Assembly: GCF_033597815.2 (NCBI RefSeq)
Contig: NZ_CP166245.1
Location: 2,852,001-2,916,000, forward strand
Direction: 5' to 3'
DNA: 64,000 nt
DNA from: Staphylococcus sp. KG4-3
Lineage (GTDB): Bacteria; Bacillota; Bacilli; Staphylococcales; Staphylococcaceae
Below, in pieces: positions 56,201 through 64,000 of this stretch. The position numbers and the translations under genes were made by a program. Every line of letters begins with the position of its first letter. Within the stretch, counting starts at the first letter, position 1. A model generated the notes under the pieces. It did not search any database and was not told the origin of the DNA. It worked only from the letters and a program-made list of their open reading frames with translations.

Positions 56201-57549
56201 CATTGTTATCAAGATCATACAATATATCTATTAAAGATATATTTGAATTAAAAACGGTTAGATGTATTAGTAAAGCGTTACTTGAACGTGGAGAAACGAA
56301 TACCATAGAAAAATTGAATACACTTAAAGACATTAATAGGGAACAAAAAACTCATTTTCATAGCGAGTTTATGAATGCTATCAACGATTATAAAGAGAAA
56401 AGTACTGAAAATTATAAAAACATCGATAAAAATATAATTAAATTAGATAAGCAAGTGCTATTAACAGGTGCGACAGGTTATTTTGGTATCCATGTATTAA
56501 AAGATTTACTTGCCCGTACAGATTTCACTATTTATATCATGGTAAGAAATAGTGAAGAATTAAGTGGCGAAATGAAACTAAAGGAAAATTGGTTATATTA
56601 TTTTGATTCTCCACTAAAACCAAAATATGAAAAGCGCATTCATTTTGTGGAAGGAAATATTGAAATGGAACGTTTAGGTTTTGACAATGATACTTATGAA
56701 CACCTAACGAATAATGTAGATATTATTATTAATGCTGCTGCAAACGTAAATCATTTTGCAACCGAAAATTCATCATATAAAACAAACGTTAACGCAATTA
56801 ATAATTTAGCCAAATTTGCTAAAGAAAATAAGTCTAAAGAAATTCATCATATGTCAACGAAAAGTGTTGCTTCAGGTAACATCGAAAATAAGAAGTTTGT
56901 TATTTTCTCAGAAGATGATATTGATATTGGTCAGAAACCAAACAATGTTTATATGGATGGTAAAATAGAAGCTGAAAAATTGCTCGTTGCTTACCGTGAT
57001 GAAGGTATTCAAACAAATATTTATAGATTAGGTAATCTACAATGCGATTCTGAAACAGGTATTTTCCAGAAGAATGAAGAAAACAATGCTTTTTACAATG
57101 TCATCAAATCATTCAAGAAATTACAAAAATATCCGAAATTGGATAATTTAGACTTTACGCCAGTAAACAAAGCCGCACAAGCATGTAATAAATTGATATT
57201 GAATAATCAGTTACAAAATGAAATTTATCATGTTTATAATACACATTTCTTACCATTTAAAAAGTTAATGTCAATTTATAACGAAAATGGTAATTATATT
57301 GAAGATGTTCATTGGAATGATTTTATGGATTACTTAATAGAATGTATTGAATTAGATATGTTAAATGATGAGGTCAACACTTTTTTACTACACACAGGTA
57401 TTTTAGACAATACATTATTTAACAAATCACATTTTGAAACACTAGACTACAAAACTAACTTTATACTCGAAAAATTAGATTTTCAATGGAGACCAATAAC
57501 CTCAAACTTATTAACTAAAATGGTTAGCCACACTAAAAATAATTTCTAA
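53221..57549 (+). CDS. one-module NRPS: condensation, adenylation, carrier and thioester reductase
   Basis: A 1442-residue nonribosomal peptide synthetase. C domain about 1-440 (QHHVISDGW; His131, His132, Asp136); A domain about 460-960 (YTSGTTGKPKGV from 592, FDPSIWELF, NVYGPTETT, YRTGDLAKW and the A10 Lys in NGKLDKKQLP); carrier T domain with the phosphopantetheine Ser986 in GGDSIKAI; thioester reductase (NAD_binding_4) from about 1075 with LTGATGYFG at 1081 and the Tyr1244/Lys1248 pair. By eye the ten specificity residues read D, P, W, V, L, G, V, I, D, K, which I cannot assign to an amino acid. Starting with a C domain means it needs an upstream donor. The reductase should release an aldehyde, alcohol or cyclic imine. 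Confidence 0.95.
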   Translation: MEKVPLSDAQIEIIQLQEYYENTSINNIAGIVNIKNKVTISEIEKALNNLIKNHDSYRIKIKKENSEYEQYISEHKDKNFNVVDFTNDQEEYRHWVDEQVSKNIFSINSDLFEFTIIKLPEGKTGILLLQHHVISDGWSMTIAVNTICNYLIDGTKTETLEPSYFDHVREELKYKNSERFEKDKQFWIEKLENFEDNELFKKNATNCAQGDRQSFNLTDAYTVKLLTFCEKNNISISNLFTTAMIILKYKKTLAEKISVGSIMHNRNKKMEKELTGAFSRTLPIIVDVSSKNSISDLLTKTKYESFNLLKHRKYPYRKIIEDNGSKSGILDCMVSFQNKQYDSKIIENGYSDEWLDNGSNNTSLAISISNRNRDNSLAIDYDYQVAVVNEKEIADLHNFMLKIIETAIENPNKQIKDIEIISEDEKRTILNEFNNTEMNLNNTQTFVERFENQVAQTPNQTAVTYEGDSLSYSELNVKANQLAHQLRHKGVKANHLVGIMTNRHLEMVIGIYGILKAGGAYVPIDPNYPSERINYILTDSNTYTLLTDSVLDTSIEFNQTVINLKEDINTSIQPTDNLSYTTNMSDLMCIIYTSGTTGKPKGVKMPYKSVMNNLNRRINRFDISSNDNILFKMPFTFDPSIWELFGWAIVGAQATLLPSGEEGNPEIITSLIQMSKVTMAVFVPSMFIPFIDYIKSTKQAHLLSSLNHVLVGGEAVTPKLVNQFNAWIGKKNNTQLTNVYGPTETTIDVTNFDFENNIIYDAVPIGQPIANTQAYIMNEDNNLMGIGVPGELCIGGIGVTDGYLNRPELTKERFIDNPFGKGKLYRTGDLAKWNVDGNISYLGRIDEQVKIRGYRIELGEIENTLRRIDQVSDVTVVAKPMGGEELAICAYLLSDEKIAFDDIKTKLSEKLPTYMIPSYMTQIDKLPVTSNGKLDKKQLPEIKVESKTYIEPSNKMESIVAEAFESILNMNRVSVQDNFFEIGGDSIKAIKLTSLLSRSYNISIKDIFELKTVRCISKALLERGETNTIEKLNTLKDINREQKTHFHSEFMNAINDYKEKSTENYKNIDKNIIKLDKQVLLTGATGYFGIHVLKDLLARTDFTIYIMVRNSEELSGEMKLKENWLYYFDSPLKPKYEKRIHFVEGNIEMERLGFDNDTYEHLTNNVDIIINAAANVNHFATENSSYKTNVNAINNLAKFAKENKSKEIHHMSTKSVASGNIENKKFVIFSEDDIDIGQKPNNVYMDGKIEAEKLLVAYRDEGIQTNIYRLGNLQCDSETGIFQKNEENNAFYNVIKSFKKLQKYPKLDNLDFTPVNKAAQACNKLILNNQLQNEIYHVYNTHFLPFKKLMSIYNENGNYIEDVHWNDFMDYLIECIELDMLNDEVNTFLLHTGILDNTLFNKSHFETLDYKTNFILEKLDFQWRPITSNLLTKMVSHTKNNF

Positions 57550-57554
57550 AAAAT

Positions 57555-57580
57555 AAGGTAGCAAATATATTTTGCTACCT
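57555..57580. terminator. bidirectional terminator between NRPS and SDR genes
   Basis: AGGTAGCAAA and TTTGCTACCT form a perfect stem with a TATAT loop. It separates the converging NRPS and SDR genes. Confidence 0.8.
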
Positions 57581-57605
57581 CATTTCATCATTTTTTTCAC
57601 TAAAT

Positions 57606-58424
57606 TTATTTAGATATTTGTTTTTTTAAAGTCCAATTAAATAATTTGATTGGTAATATCGCATGTAAAATGATAAGTGGTTTAGCAATGAAACCTGTGA
57701 CATATTTCGCTTGTACATGACGCTTCTCAATGGACTTAATAATAACTTTTGCTACTACAGATGGATGTGAGAGTATGTTGAGAGATTGCTGTTTAATCAT
57801 TGATTGTGCCATTTTTAAAGCTTTTTCTTCATAGTGGCCCCCTTTTGCAACTGATTTAAGATTTTGAGCTGCAATCGTTCCCCACTCCGTTTTTATACCA
57901 CCTGGTTCAATAATAATAACGTCTATACCGAAATCAGAAAGCTCTAGCCGTAAACTTTCACTATATCCTTCTAATGCATATTTAGATGCATGATACCAAG
58001 TTCCAAAATAGTTAGGTATACGTCCCCCAATAGATGAGATATTAATAATTTTTCCTGCTTTTTGTTCACGCATAGAAGGTATAACAGCTCTTGTTAATTC
58101 TGATAAACCAAACAAATTCACTTCAAATTGTCTTTTTGCCTCTTCAATAGAAACATCTTCAACAGCACCATAGGATCCATACCCAGCATTATTTATTAAA
58201 ATATCTATATGTCCCTCTCGGATTAAGATATGATTAACAACTTCATGAATTGCATTATAATCTGTTATATCTAATTGAATTATGTTAACATTATACGCTA
58301 ATAAAGCTTGCATGTTTTTTATATTTCTTGAAACAGCATAAACGCGATAGTCTTTTTTTGCTAACATTTTAGCTGTTTCAAAACCAATTCCACTACTTGC
58401 GCCCGTAATTAAAGCAACTGTCAT
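57606..58424 (-). CDS. classical short-chain dehydrogenase in the NRPS locus
   Basis: A 272-residue SDR. TGASSGIG at 8-15, then SRNIKN after strand 2 (basic, so NADPH is likely), NNAGYG, catalytic Ser in INISSIGG and Tyr-x-x-x-Lys in YHASK. The hydrophobic C-terminal segment (GFIAKPLIILHAILPIKLF) may associate with the membrane. It shares an almost identical promoter block with the condensation-domain gene, so it probably tailors or reduces the peptide product. Confidence 0.9.
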   Translation of the reverse strand: MTVALITGASSGIGFETAKMLAKKDYRVYAVSRNIKNMQALLAYNVNIIQLDITDYNAIHEVVNHILIREGHIDILINNAGYGSYGAVEDVSIEEAKRQFEVNLFGLSELTRAVIPSMREQKAGKIINISSIGGRIPNYFGTWYHASKYALEGYSESLRLELSDFGIDVIIIEPGGIKTEWGTIAAQNLKSVAKGGHYEEKALKMAQSMIKQQSLNILSHPSVVAKVIIKSIEKRHVQAKYVTGFIAKPLIILHAILPIKLFNWTLKKQISK

Positions 58425-58457
58425 CTAAATCACCTTTTCTTTAAAGTATGAAACAAG

Positions 58458-58506
58458 CATATCACCTATAATATTTTTTTAAAAATTATAAAATTTATAT
58501 TTTTTA
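58458..58506 (-). promoter_or_regulatory. shared promoter block B of the NRPS locus
   Basis: The same CATATCACC-TATAATATTT core and T/A-rich run as at 52594-52640, lying 34 bases upstream of the SDR start. The two blocks agree over about 45 bases, far more than their surroundings. Confidence 0.6.
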
Positions 58507-59025
58507 ATTAAAGATATACTTAATGATTAGCATAATAGGTTGTTACAAGAACCTAAATGAACATTTTTTGTAAAAAGCCTTGTTTACGCATTTTTAATCA
58601 ATTAAATTTAGTTAATTGTTTCTCAACCAATTATTTAAAGTGTTATCTCGTTCTTCAAAGCTACACAACTTAAACCCTTTTATCATTATAGCAGTTAACC
58701 CCTATTATAATTATTTTCCTACTAAAAATAACAAACCTTTCTACAATACTTCTGTAAGTAATATTTGTTCTAAATTTATAAGGATACCCTATTCACTTAA
58801 CTGATCTTGCCTATCTAGTATTTTTTCTTTAGTAAACAATTCCAAAACTACAACTGCACAGATTAAGTAAATATTCTTGAGTTTTTATCTATATCTTTAA
58901 AGCTAACATCTTATAAGAAATATCTATATAGATTCTCCACAATTCATTCCACCAGAATTTTATAACTTAAATTTATATGGTATTATTTTTATATAATAAA
59001 TATTTCATAAAATGAGGAGGCTAAT
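58507..59025. other. spacer upstream of the ATP-grasp gene
   Basis: About 520 bp. Between 58600 and 58800 the minus strand reads short coding-like words ending FEERDNTLNNWLRNN, but stops break them and I recognise no family. The ATP-grasp ribosome site GAGGAGG lies at the right end. Otherwise nothing was found. Confidence 0.45.
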
Positions 59026-60279
59026 ATGAAAGAATATCTATTGTTGTTAGGTGCAGATCAGTTTCTTAGAGAACGGTCTTATGCAGGTGGTAAAGTAATC
59101 GGAGATTTTCAAATTTGGACAGCTATTAAAAATGCGAAATATCAATATAATTCATATTTTGATTATTGTATTAATGCCAATCCTTTAAGCTATGAAGAAT
59201 TAAAAAATGAAATAGCTTATCATAAATCTCAAGGGTACGAACCAAAAGCTATCGTTCCTTTAAATGATTGGACGCTAAAAGTTGCCAATAGGCTAAATCA
59301 AGACTACGGTTTGCCTTACCTCGAAGAACAAATTATCGATGCATGTAGAAATAAAAGCATCATGAAATCAATATTTGAAAAAGTCAGTATTCCTACACCA
59401 AAGTCTATGTATTTTAATAATGCTTTACAATTAAAGCAGCTAATGAATGAATTTAATTTTCCAGTAATTATAAAGCCGGTTGATTTTGGAGGTAGTGGTG
59501 GTGTTTACTTAGCCAATAATAAACAAGAATGTATGGATGTCTATGCTAAATAGAAACAAATTATGGAGGTTTATGCAGATGACTTCCAAGTATCTAAAAG
59601 TGAATTTCTAATCGAAGAATTTATTGATAGTGATGACGAAGTTTCAGTTGAAGTATTGTGCGGCCACAATTTCTATGAAGTTATTACTGTTACAGAGAAA
59701 TATTTATCTCCTAGACCGTGGTTTACTGAAATGGGTCATTTAGTTCCCAGTTTCAGGTATAAAGATATAAATATTAAAGACCTTGCAATACAGGCTTGTA
59801 AATCTTTAGGTATTACACGTGGCGTCGCTCATGTCGAAATAAAAATAAAAGACAACAACCTCTATGTCATAGAAGCTGCAGCTAGACCTGGTGGCGATGC
59901 TATTATGGATTTAGTCGAATCTTCTTATGACATTAACCCTTACAAACTTCATATATCTATGTATATTAATAACGAAGTAAAACCTACATATGCATTTACG
60001 CCCAAAAAAACGTCTGCCATAGCATTTATGAAAGCACAAAAAGGTAAGATAATGTACATTCATTATCCAGATGTATCAAAAGATACCGAAATCAAAAAAA
60101 TAAATGTATTTAAAAATGTCGGGGATACCGTAGCTGATCCTGAAAATTGGAGTAATCGTGAGGGGCTTATTCAATTTAACTGGCCTGAGTTACCAACTAC
60201 AAAAACATACAAACATATTCACAAAGCTAATGAATTAGCAAATAAAATTTTTGATTGCAGTGATGCTCACAATGACTAA
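59026..60279 (+). pseudogene. ATP-grasp ligase interrupted by one amber codon
   Basis: The frame of 417 codons encodes an ATP-grasp protein of the amino-acid-ligase/carbamoyl-phosphate-synthase-like group (PVIIKPVDFGGSGGVYLA for ATP binding; VAHVEIKIKDNNLYVIEAAARPGGD for metal and ATP). An in-frame TAG at 59551-59553 splits it at codon 176, between DVYAK and KQIMEVYADD. The frame and homology continue across it unchanged. The ATG at 59563 has no good ribosome site. An intact version would be a candidate to make a dipeptide or activate an acid for the NRPS. Readthrough cannot be ruled out. Confidence 0.85.
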
Positions 60280-61375
60280 CTATTTAACCATTACTGCACT
60301 ATACCGATTTATCTGTGGTGGTTTAATCCTCATTATAAATTGGGAACTAGCAAATCCTGAATCTACCAGTGAGTTAGCCATTGCTACAATTCTTTCATTT
60401 GTTCCAGCAATATTCACTCCATTTTTAATTAAGTTATATTTTAAAAATTATTCAGGTGCTGGCCTTACAAAATTATCTTTCTTAATACTATTTTATATAG
60501 TCATTGTCATAACGGTATGCTATCAAAATGCACTGCAATTAATTATTCTAAACTTTACTTTATGGATTGTATTTTTTCTGTTGGAAACAAGTTTAGAATT
60601 TTGGTTTTCACAATTAGTCGAAAAGAAAAGTGAACGATTTATTAACCAGTATAGTTCCCTTTCAATGACAATAAATCAAGTTGCTTTAATGATAGGTCCT
60701 TTATTTGCTTCAATAATCATTAAATTTATTGCACTTCGTTGGATATTTTTAATGTATGCCTTAATCTATCTATTACTTTACTTTGCTATTAGGAAACAAA
60801 ATAAGGGTGATCAGCTTCTTTCTAAAGATGGGAAAGTTTATACTAAAGAACCTGTAAAACTTACACATTACTTCATAAGTATGCTTATGTGGCCAATATT
60901 GGGGACTATCAACTTCATGTTACCTACCTTTACAACTTTTAAGCGTGGAGAAGTTCATGAAGTCGCACTATCGGACTGTGCTTTAGGTCTAGGGATGGCT
61001 TTGATTGGGATGATACTCAGCAAATTTCTATCTAATAATTGGTTGCACTTATTTTTTATAGTAAGTATTTCTATCACTGTCTTGTGGTATTTGGCTGAAG
61101 ATACGCTCGTAATTAAATTACTATTAATGTTATTGTTCGGTTTCACATTTGGTGGCGCAAGAATTATTTTCAGGAAAACCATTGTTACAGTATACTCCAG
61201 TCATACTGTAAAACACATTTATTCCCTGGGAAATGCTTTAGGTCTTCCAATCCTTGCACTCTGTATTTATCTAAGTATATTAAATTTAAACTTTGTTTGG
61301 TTACCATCATTTATTTTATTAATTGTATTAATGCTTTTGTTGAAAATTGAATATCTTAAATATTTTCATAATTAA
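60272..61375 (+). CDS. MFS transporter, probable exporter of the NRPS product
   Basis: A 367-residue membrane protein with about ten to eleven hydrophobic helices, of the major facilitator superfamily. ATG 60272 overlaps the end of the ATP-grasp gene by eight bases, so it is translated by coupling. It has no strong ribosome site of its own. As the last gene of the peptide locus it would export the product or give self-protection. No specific motif defines the cargo. Confidence 0.8.
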   Translation: MTNYLTITALYRFICGGLILIINWELANPESTSELAIATILSFVPAIFTPFLIKLYFKNYSGAGLTKLSFLILFYIVIVITVCYQNALQLIILNFTLWIVFFLLETSLEFWFSQLVEKKSERFINQYSSLSMTINQVALMIGPLFASIIIKFIALRWIFLMYALIYLLLYFAIRKQNKGDQLLSKDGKVYTKEPVKLTHYFISMLMWPILGTINFMLPTFTTFKRGEVHEVALSDCALGLGMALIGMILSKFLSNNWLHLFFIVSISITVLWYLAEDTLVIKLLLMLLFGFTFGGARIIFRKTIVTVYSSHTVKHIYSLGNALGLPILALCIYLSILNLNFVWLPSFILLIVLMLLLKIEYLKYFHN

Positions 61376-61543
61376 AATTAGTGTATAAAAGTAAAGATAG
61401 TTATAAAAAATAAATCCTTGCTAATAGAAACAGTTATTGAAAAATGTATATTGATCATACTTTTCTATGAATCAAAAATAATATGAAAAACAGGTAATTT
61501 AAATTTGACAACCTGAATGTAATGAGAGTGTAGAGGGAAAAAT

Positions 61544-61580
61544 CCCCTTAAAAGTTCACTGTTGTTTTTCTTTTAAGGGG
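61544..61580 (-). terminator. terminator of the sorbitol PTS operon
   Basis: CCCCTTAAAAG pairs with CTTTTAAGGGG across a 15-base loop. AAAAA before the stem gives the U-tract on the minus strand. It lies 15 bp beyond srlB. Confidence 0.85.
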
Positions 61581-61595
61581 AAAGATTTTATAAAA

Positions 61596-61946
61596 CTATT
61601 TAATTTCTATTTTTGTGCCTTCTTCTATATTAGCAAGAGGCTTATCTTCTAAATATAATGTTCCAGATTGTTCAGCTTCTGTACTCCCATCAAACTTCAA
61701 AGTAATATGACCTAAATTATTTAAATTTTTATTAACAGTAGAACCTACTTTTGTAATTTTATATTCGTTATCATCTAGAAATAACTTTTGTGATTCAGTT
61801 ATTTCTCCATCTATTTCATTTATATCAATTATGTAGCAATAATCTACTAACTCAGCAGGAGCATTATCACCAAATAATATAACCATTTTTTCAGATTCGA
61901 ATGCTGATGCATCTTTTCCTATACGCTTTATCTCTGTCTTGTACAT
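61596..61946 (-). CDS. srlB: PTS glucitol/sorbitol-specific EIIA
   Basis: A 116-residue EIIA of the Gut family. The GHITLKF-type segment and the N-terminal KTEIKRIGKDASAF are typical; a His near GHIT is the likely phosphorylation site. It receives phosphate from HPr and passes it to SrlE. Last gene of the operon, before a strong terminator. Confidence 0.93.
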   Translation of the reverse strand: MYKTEIKRIGKDASAFESEKMVILFGDNAPAELVDYCYIIDINEIDGEITESQKLFLDDNEYKITKVGSTVNKNLNNLGHITLKFDGSTEAEQSGTLYLEDKPLANIEEGTKIEIK

Positions 61947-61963
61947 TATCTATACACTCCTTC

Positions 61964-62977
61964 TTATTTATATAATCCAAAGCTTGCTAACCATGCTATA
62001 AATACACGCGGTACACCGTTTAAGAAACGTGAATACAATACAGATGGCACACCTACTTCTATTGTTTTAGTTTCTGCTTCTGCTAACCCTAAACCTACTG
62101 GTATAAAATCAGCAGCATTTTGAGTATTGATTGCAAATAATGCTGGTAACGCTAAATTTGGTGGTATATTCCCTTTACCAATTTCTACACCAATTAAGGT
62201 TCCTAATACTTGTCCAATTACACCACCTGGGCCTAATAATGGGCTTAAAAATGGTAGTGAACATATAAATCCAATTATAAGTAGGCCCCAAATATTACCT
62301 GCTAACGGTGACATAACCTTAGCAAATAAATCTCCTATTCCAGAGCCTTGGATAATGCCGATTAATAGTGCTACAAATCCCATAAACGGTAAAATAGTGT
62401 GTAACATTGTATCTACCGCATCACGTGCCGCTTGATAAAAAGTATTAATCACTTTACCTGCTGCAAGACCGATTTTGGTTAAGAAGGATTTATTTTCTTG
62501 TTCTGCTCTTGTTTCCATGATTTTTTTATCTCTAGTATAAGAAGCAGTTTCATTATTTTTTGTTGTCTCAGTCGAAGTAGTTAACACCGATTTTTCATTG
62601 GTATCACTTTCATCCACTACACTAACTTGATTTACGTCCACATTCGATACATAGATATCTTCTGTAATATGTTGTCTCAATGGCCCACTTTTACCTGTTG
62701 CCATAATATTCACAGTAGGGATACCCTTTTGAGGATAAATACCACATCTCAATGTCCCGCCGCAATCTATAACAGCAACCATAATTTCATCTTCAGGTAC
62801 TGATGTTTCGAAACCATTTACGGGTGACCCTCCAGTAATTTCACATATTTTATCTACTATTTCAGGTCTGTGGCCGCCTGTAACGTACATAACTTTGTCT
62901 TTCTTACCTTCTATTCCAATTTCTAAAGGACCTCCAAAGCCTCCTGAACCTTTTACAATTCTAGCCTTTTTACTCAT
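61964..62977 (-). CDS. srlE: PTS glucitol/sorbitol-specific EIIBC
   Basis: A 337-residue protein with a B domain (about 1-180) whose Cys is in [16 protein letters not shown], a charged linker, and a C-terminal membrane part (about 200-330; [17 protein letters not shown] and [12 protein letters not shown]). ATG 62977 has GAGGTGAGG upstream. It phosphorylates sorbitol on entry together with SrlA. Confidence 0.94.
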   Translation of the reverse strand: MSKKARIVKGSGGFGGPLEIGIEGKKDKVMYVTGGHRPEIVDKICEITGGSPVNGFETSVPEDEIMVAVIDCGGTLRCGIYPQKGIPTVNIMATGKSGPLRQHITEDIYVSNVDVNQVSVVDESDTNEKSVLTTSTETTKNNETASYTRDKKIMETRAEQENKSFLTKIGLAAGKVINTFYQAARDAVDTMLHTILPFMGFVALLIGIIQGSGIGDLFAKVMSPLAGNIWGLLIIGFICSLPFLSPLLGPGGVIGQVLGTLIGVEIGKGNIPPNLALPALFAINTQNAADFIPVGLGLAEAETKTIEVGVPSVLYSRFLNGVPRVFIAWLASFGLYK

Positions 62978-62987
62978 ACGCCTCACC

Positions 62988-63539
62988 TCATCCTTCTAAT
63001 TTTACTTTTGTACTTAATTTTACTTTTTGTTGTTTTTCTACATAACTAGTTGTAAAGTCAGTAACCCATCCGCCTATAAAGTTCATAACTAAACCAACAA
63101 GTAGATATCTTACTGCTAAATCTGTCATTGGTAGCCCTAATTGTTGAACGCCATTTGCGATACCTAAGAATATAAATAATTCTGCTGGATTAATGTGTGG
63201 GAATAGGCCGTTACTTGTATGCGCGAACTGTGCTGCTGATGCAAAATAACTTGGCTTATACTTTTCTGGCATAAATCTTCCTAGAGAGTGAACCATTGGA
63301 TTGGCTAACATAAATGAACCTAAAAATGGTAATACTAAATATCTTAAAAATGGGTTTTTAGATGATTTTTGTGCAATAATATTAATTCTTTTTTCACCTA
63401 TTAATTGAATTAATGTGTTCATCGCAATTAATAACATCAATACTAAAGGTACAATTGTTGTCATCCAGTCTATAAATGTATCTGCGCCTGTTTGAAATAG
63501 ATTGATAAAACCTTCAGCTAACTTAACTATGAAGTCCAT
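62988..63539 (-). CDS. srlA: PTS glucitol/sorbitol-specific EIIC
   Basis: A 183-residue membrane component of the sorbitol PTS, with about four helices and the family segments [23 protein letters not shown] and [16 protein letters not shown]. It overlaps gutM by 13 bases and is ten bases from srlE. It forms the sugar channel. Confidence 0.95.
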   Translation of the reverse strand: MDFIVKLAEGFINLFQTGADTFIDWMTTIVPLVLMLLIAMNTLIQLIGEKRINIIAQKSSKNPFLRYLVLPFLGSFMLANPMVHSLGRFMPEKYKPSYFASAAQFAHTSNGLFPHINPAELFIFLGIANGVQQLGLPMTDLAVRYLLVGLVMNFIGGWVTDFTTSYVEKQQKVKLSTKVKLEG

Positions 63540-63997
63540 GTTGATTTACTCCCTTCTTTTTTAAACATTCTATTTATTTTTTTAACCGCTTTCATCATTG
63601 GGGAAGGTATTTTTTCAATTTCTCCTCCAGATTGAATAATATTAAATGTGTGTTGAGCGTCTAAGATAGCTTTTATTAATAATTTGTTGTACTTTTTTAA
63701 ATCAGTATCCCTTAATTTATAAATTTTATAACCTTCTAAACCTTTTAACTTCTTGAATTTAGAAAATACTGTGACACCTTGCATATAACGCGCATCTTCA
63801 ATTTCATTACGTCTATTGATTTGGAATAAAACTAATGTTCCTGATTTAAAAATAGCTGGTCTTCTTCCTATAGCCACGCGTCCATTTTCTCGCAATTCTG
63901 TGTAATGTTTAGTGAAATTTTTGATTTGAACCAAACCAAGTAAGTATTGAACTACAAATCCAACAGCTAATATGACAATTAACATGATAAAAAACAT
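63527..63997 (-). CDS. gutM: GutM/SrlM-like glucitol operon activator protein
   Basis: A 156-residue protein with one N-terminal membrane helix and the GutM region RENGRVAIGRRPAIFKSGTLV. In enteric bacteria and Firmicutes GutM is encoded with the sorbitol PTS genes and supports their expression. ATG 63997 is the visible start, but the ribosome site would lie at or past the window edge, so the start is not certain. The operon and its promoter continue to the right. Confidence 0.9.
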   Translation of the reverse strand: MFFIMLIVILAVGFVVQYLLGLVQIKNFTKHYTELRENGRVAIGRRPAIFKSGTLVLFQINRRNEIEDARYMQGVTVFSKFKKLKGLEGYKIYKLRDTDLKKYNKLLIKAILDAQHTFNIIQSGGEIEKIPSPMMKAVKKINRMFKKEGSKSTWTS

Positions 63998-64000
63998 AGC

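Noticed and set aside
58616..58804. 62-codon plus-strand frame upstream of the ATP-grasp gene
   Set aside because: Composition is like surrounding AT-rich DNA, there is no ribosome site, and no family is recognisable.
1..64000. CRISPR arrays, tRNA or rRNA genes, T-boxes and intact insertion sequences
   Set aside because: Looked for by eye on both strands; no array of spaced repeats, no cloverleaf with a plausible anticodon, no transposase with inverted ends was seen.

Overview
The window is low-GC, AT-rich Firmicute DNA and reads as a chromosomal accessory region of a coagulase-negative Staphylococcus. The support is a YSIRK-type Aap/SasG-like surface protein, a cst persulfide-detoxification operon with typical CstR operators, copB-copL, arsRBC, and the general codon use. 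A species in or near the saprophyticus group is possible, but the sequence alone does not fix it. No rRNA, tRNA, CRISPR array or intact insertion sequence was seen.

Layout. 1-2165: the N-terminal 720 residues or so of a lectin/G5-repeat adhesin (its C-terminus lies outside), followed by a small HTH-only gene. 2.6-9.2 kb: a YwnA/YwnB-like Rrf2 regulator with an NAD(P)-binding protein, a small winged-helix protein, a flavin amine oxidase, and a TetR/MATE efflux pair. 9.3-10.06 kb: a graveyard with an MFS C-terminus and a decayed SDR. 10.07-22.6 kb: one collinear minus-strand operon of twelve genes, controlled by a divergent LysR gene and probably by CcpA through intragenic cre sites. It joins a D-hydroxyproline-dehydrogenase-like complex (three HcnABC-type subunits plus an Asp/Glu-racemase-family protein, a DapA-family lyase/deaminase and an aldehyde dehydrogenase) to a beta-alanine-type module (omega-aminotransferase, methylmalonate-semialdehyde dehydrogenase, alanine dehydrogenase, Na+/alanine symporter). 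The aldehyde dehydrogenase carries a premature in-frame stop.

23.9-42.7 kb is a detoxification island: universal stress protein with SulP transporter and a divergent, apparently catalytically dead serine-recombinase homologue; arsRBC; relics of a DeoR/class II aldolase locus; a methyltransferase, tauE, cstR and divergent cstAB (no sqr follows); SDR, GNAT, MarR and amidohydrolase genes; an SDR/TetR pair; and copB-copL under a CsoR-type operator. 43.1-49.3 kb holds a complete 2-aminoethylphosphonate uptake and degradation operon (ABC transporter, phnW, phnX) with a divergent DeoR regulator. 49.7-51.0 kb holds relics (a second cstB C-terminus, half of an epimerase) around a DJ-1/PfpI-like gene.

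51.1-61.4 kb is the most distinctive part: a small nonribosomal-peptide locus with a stand-alone condensation-domain protein, a one-module C-A-T-reductase synthetase, an SDR, an ATP-grasp ligase interrupted by an amber codon, and an MFS exporter. The stand-alone C gene and the SDR gene share a conserved promoter block, which ties them together. The window ends in a sorbitol/glucitol PTS operon (gutM-srlA-srlE-srlB) that continues to the right.

Several single-nonsense or remnant genes show that the region is being remodelled, so some pathways may be inactive in this strain.
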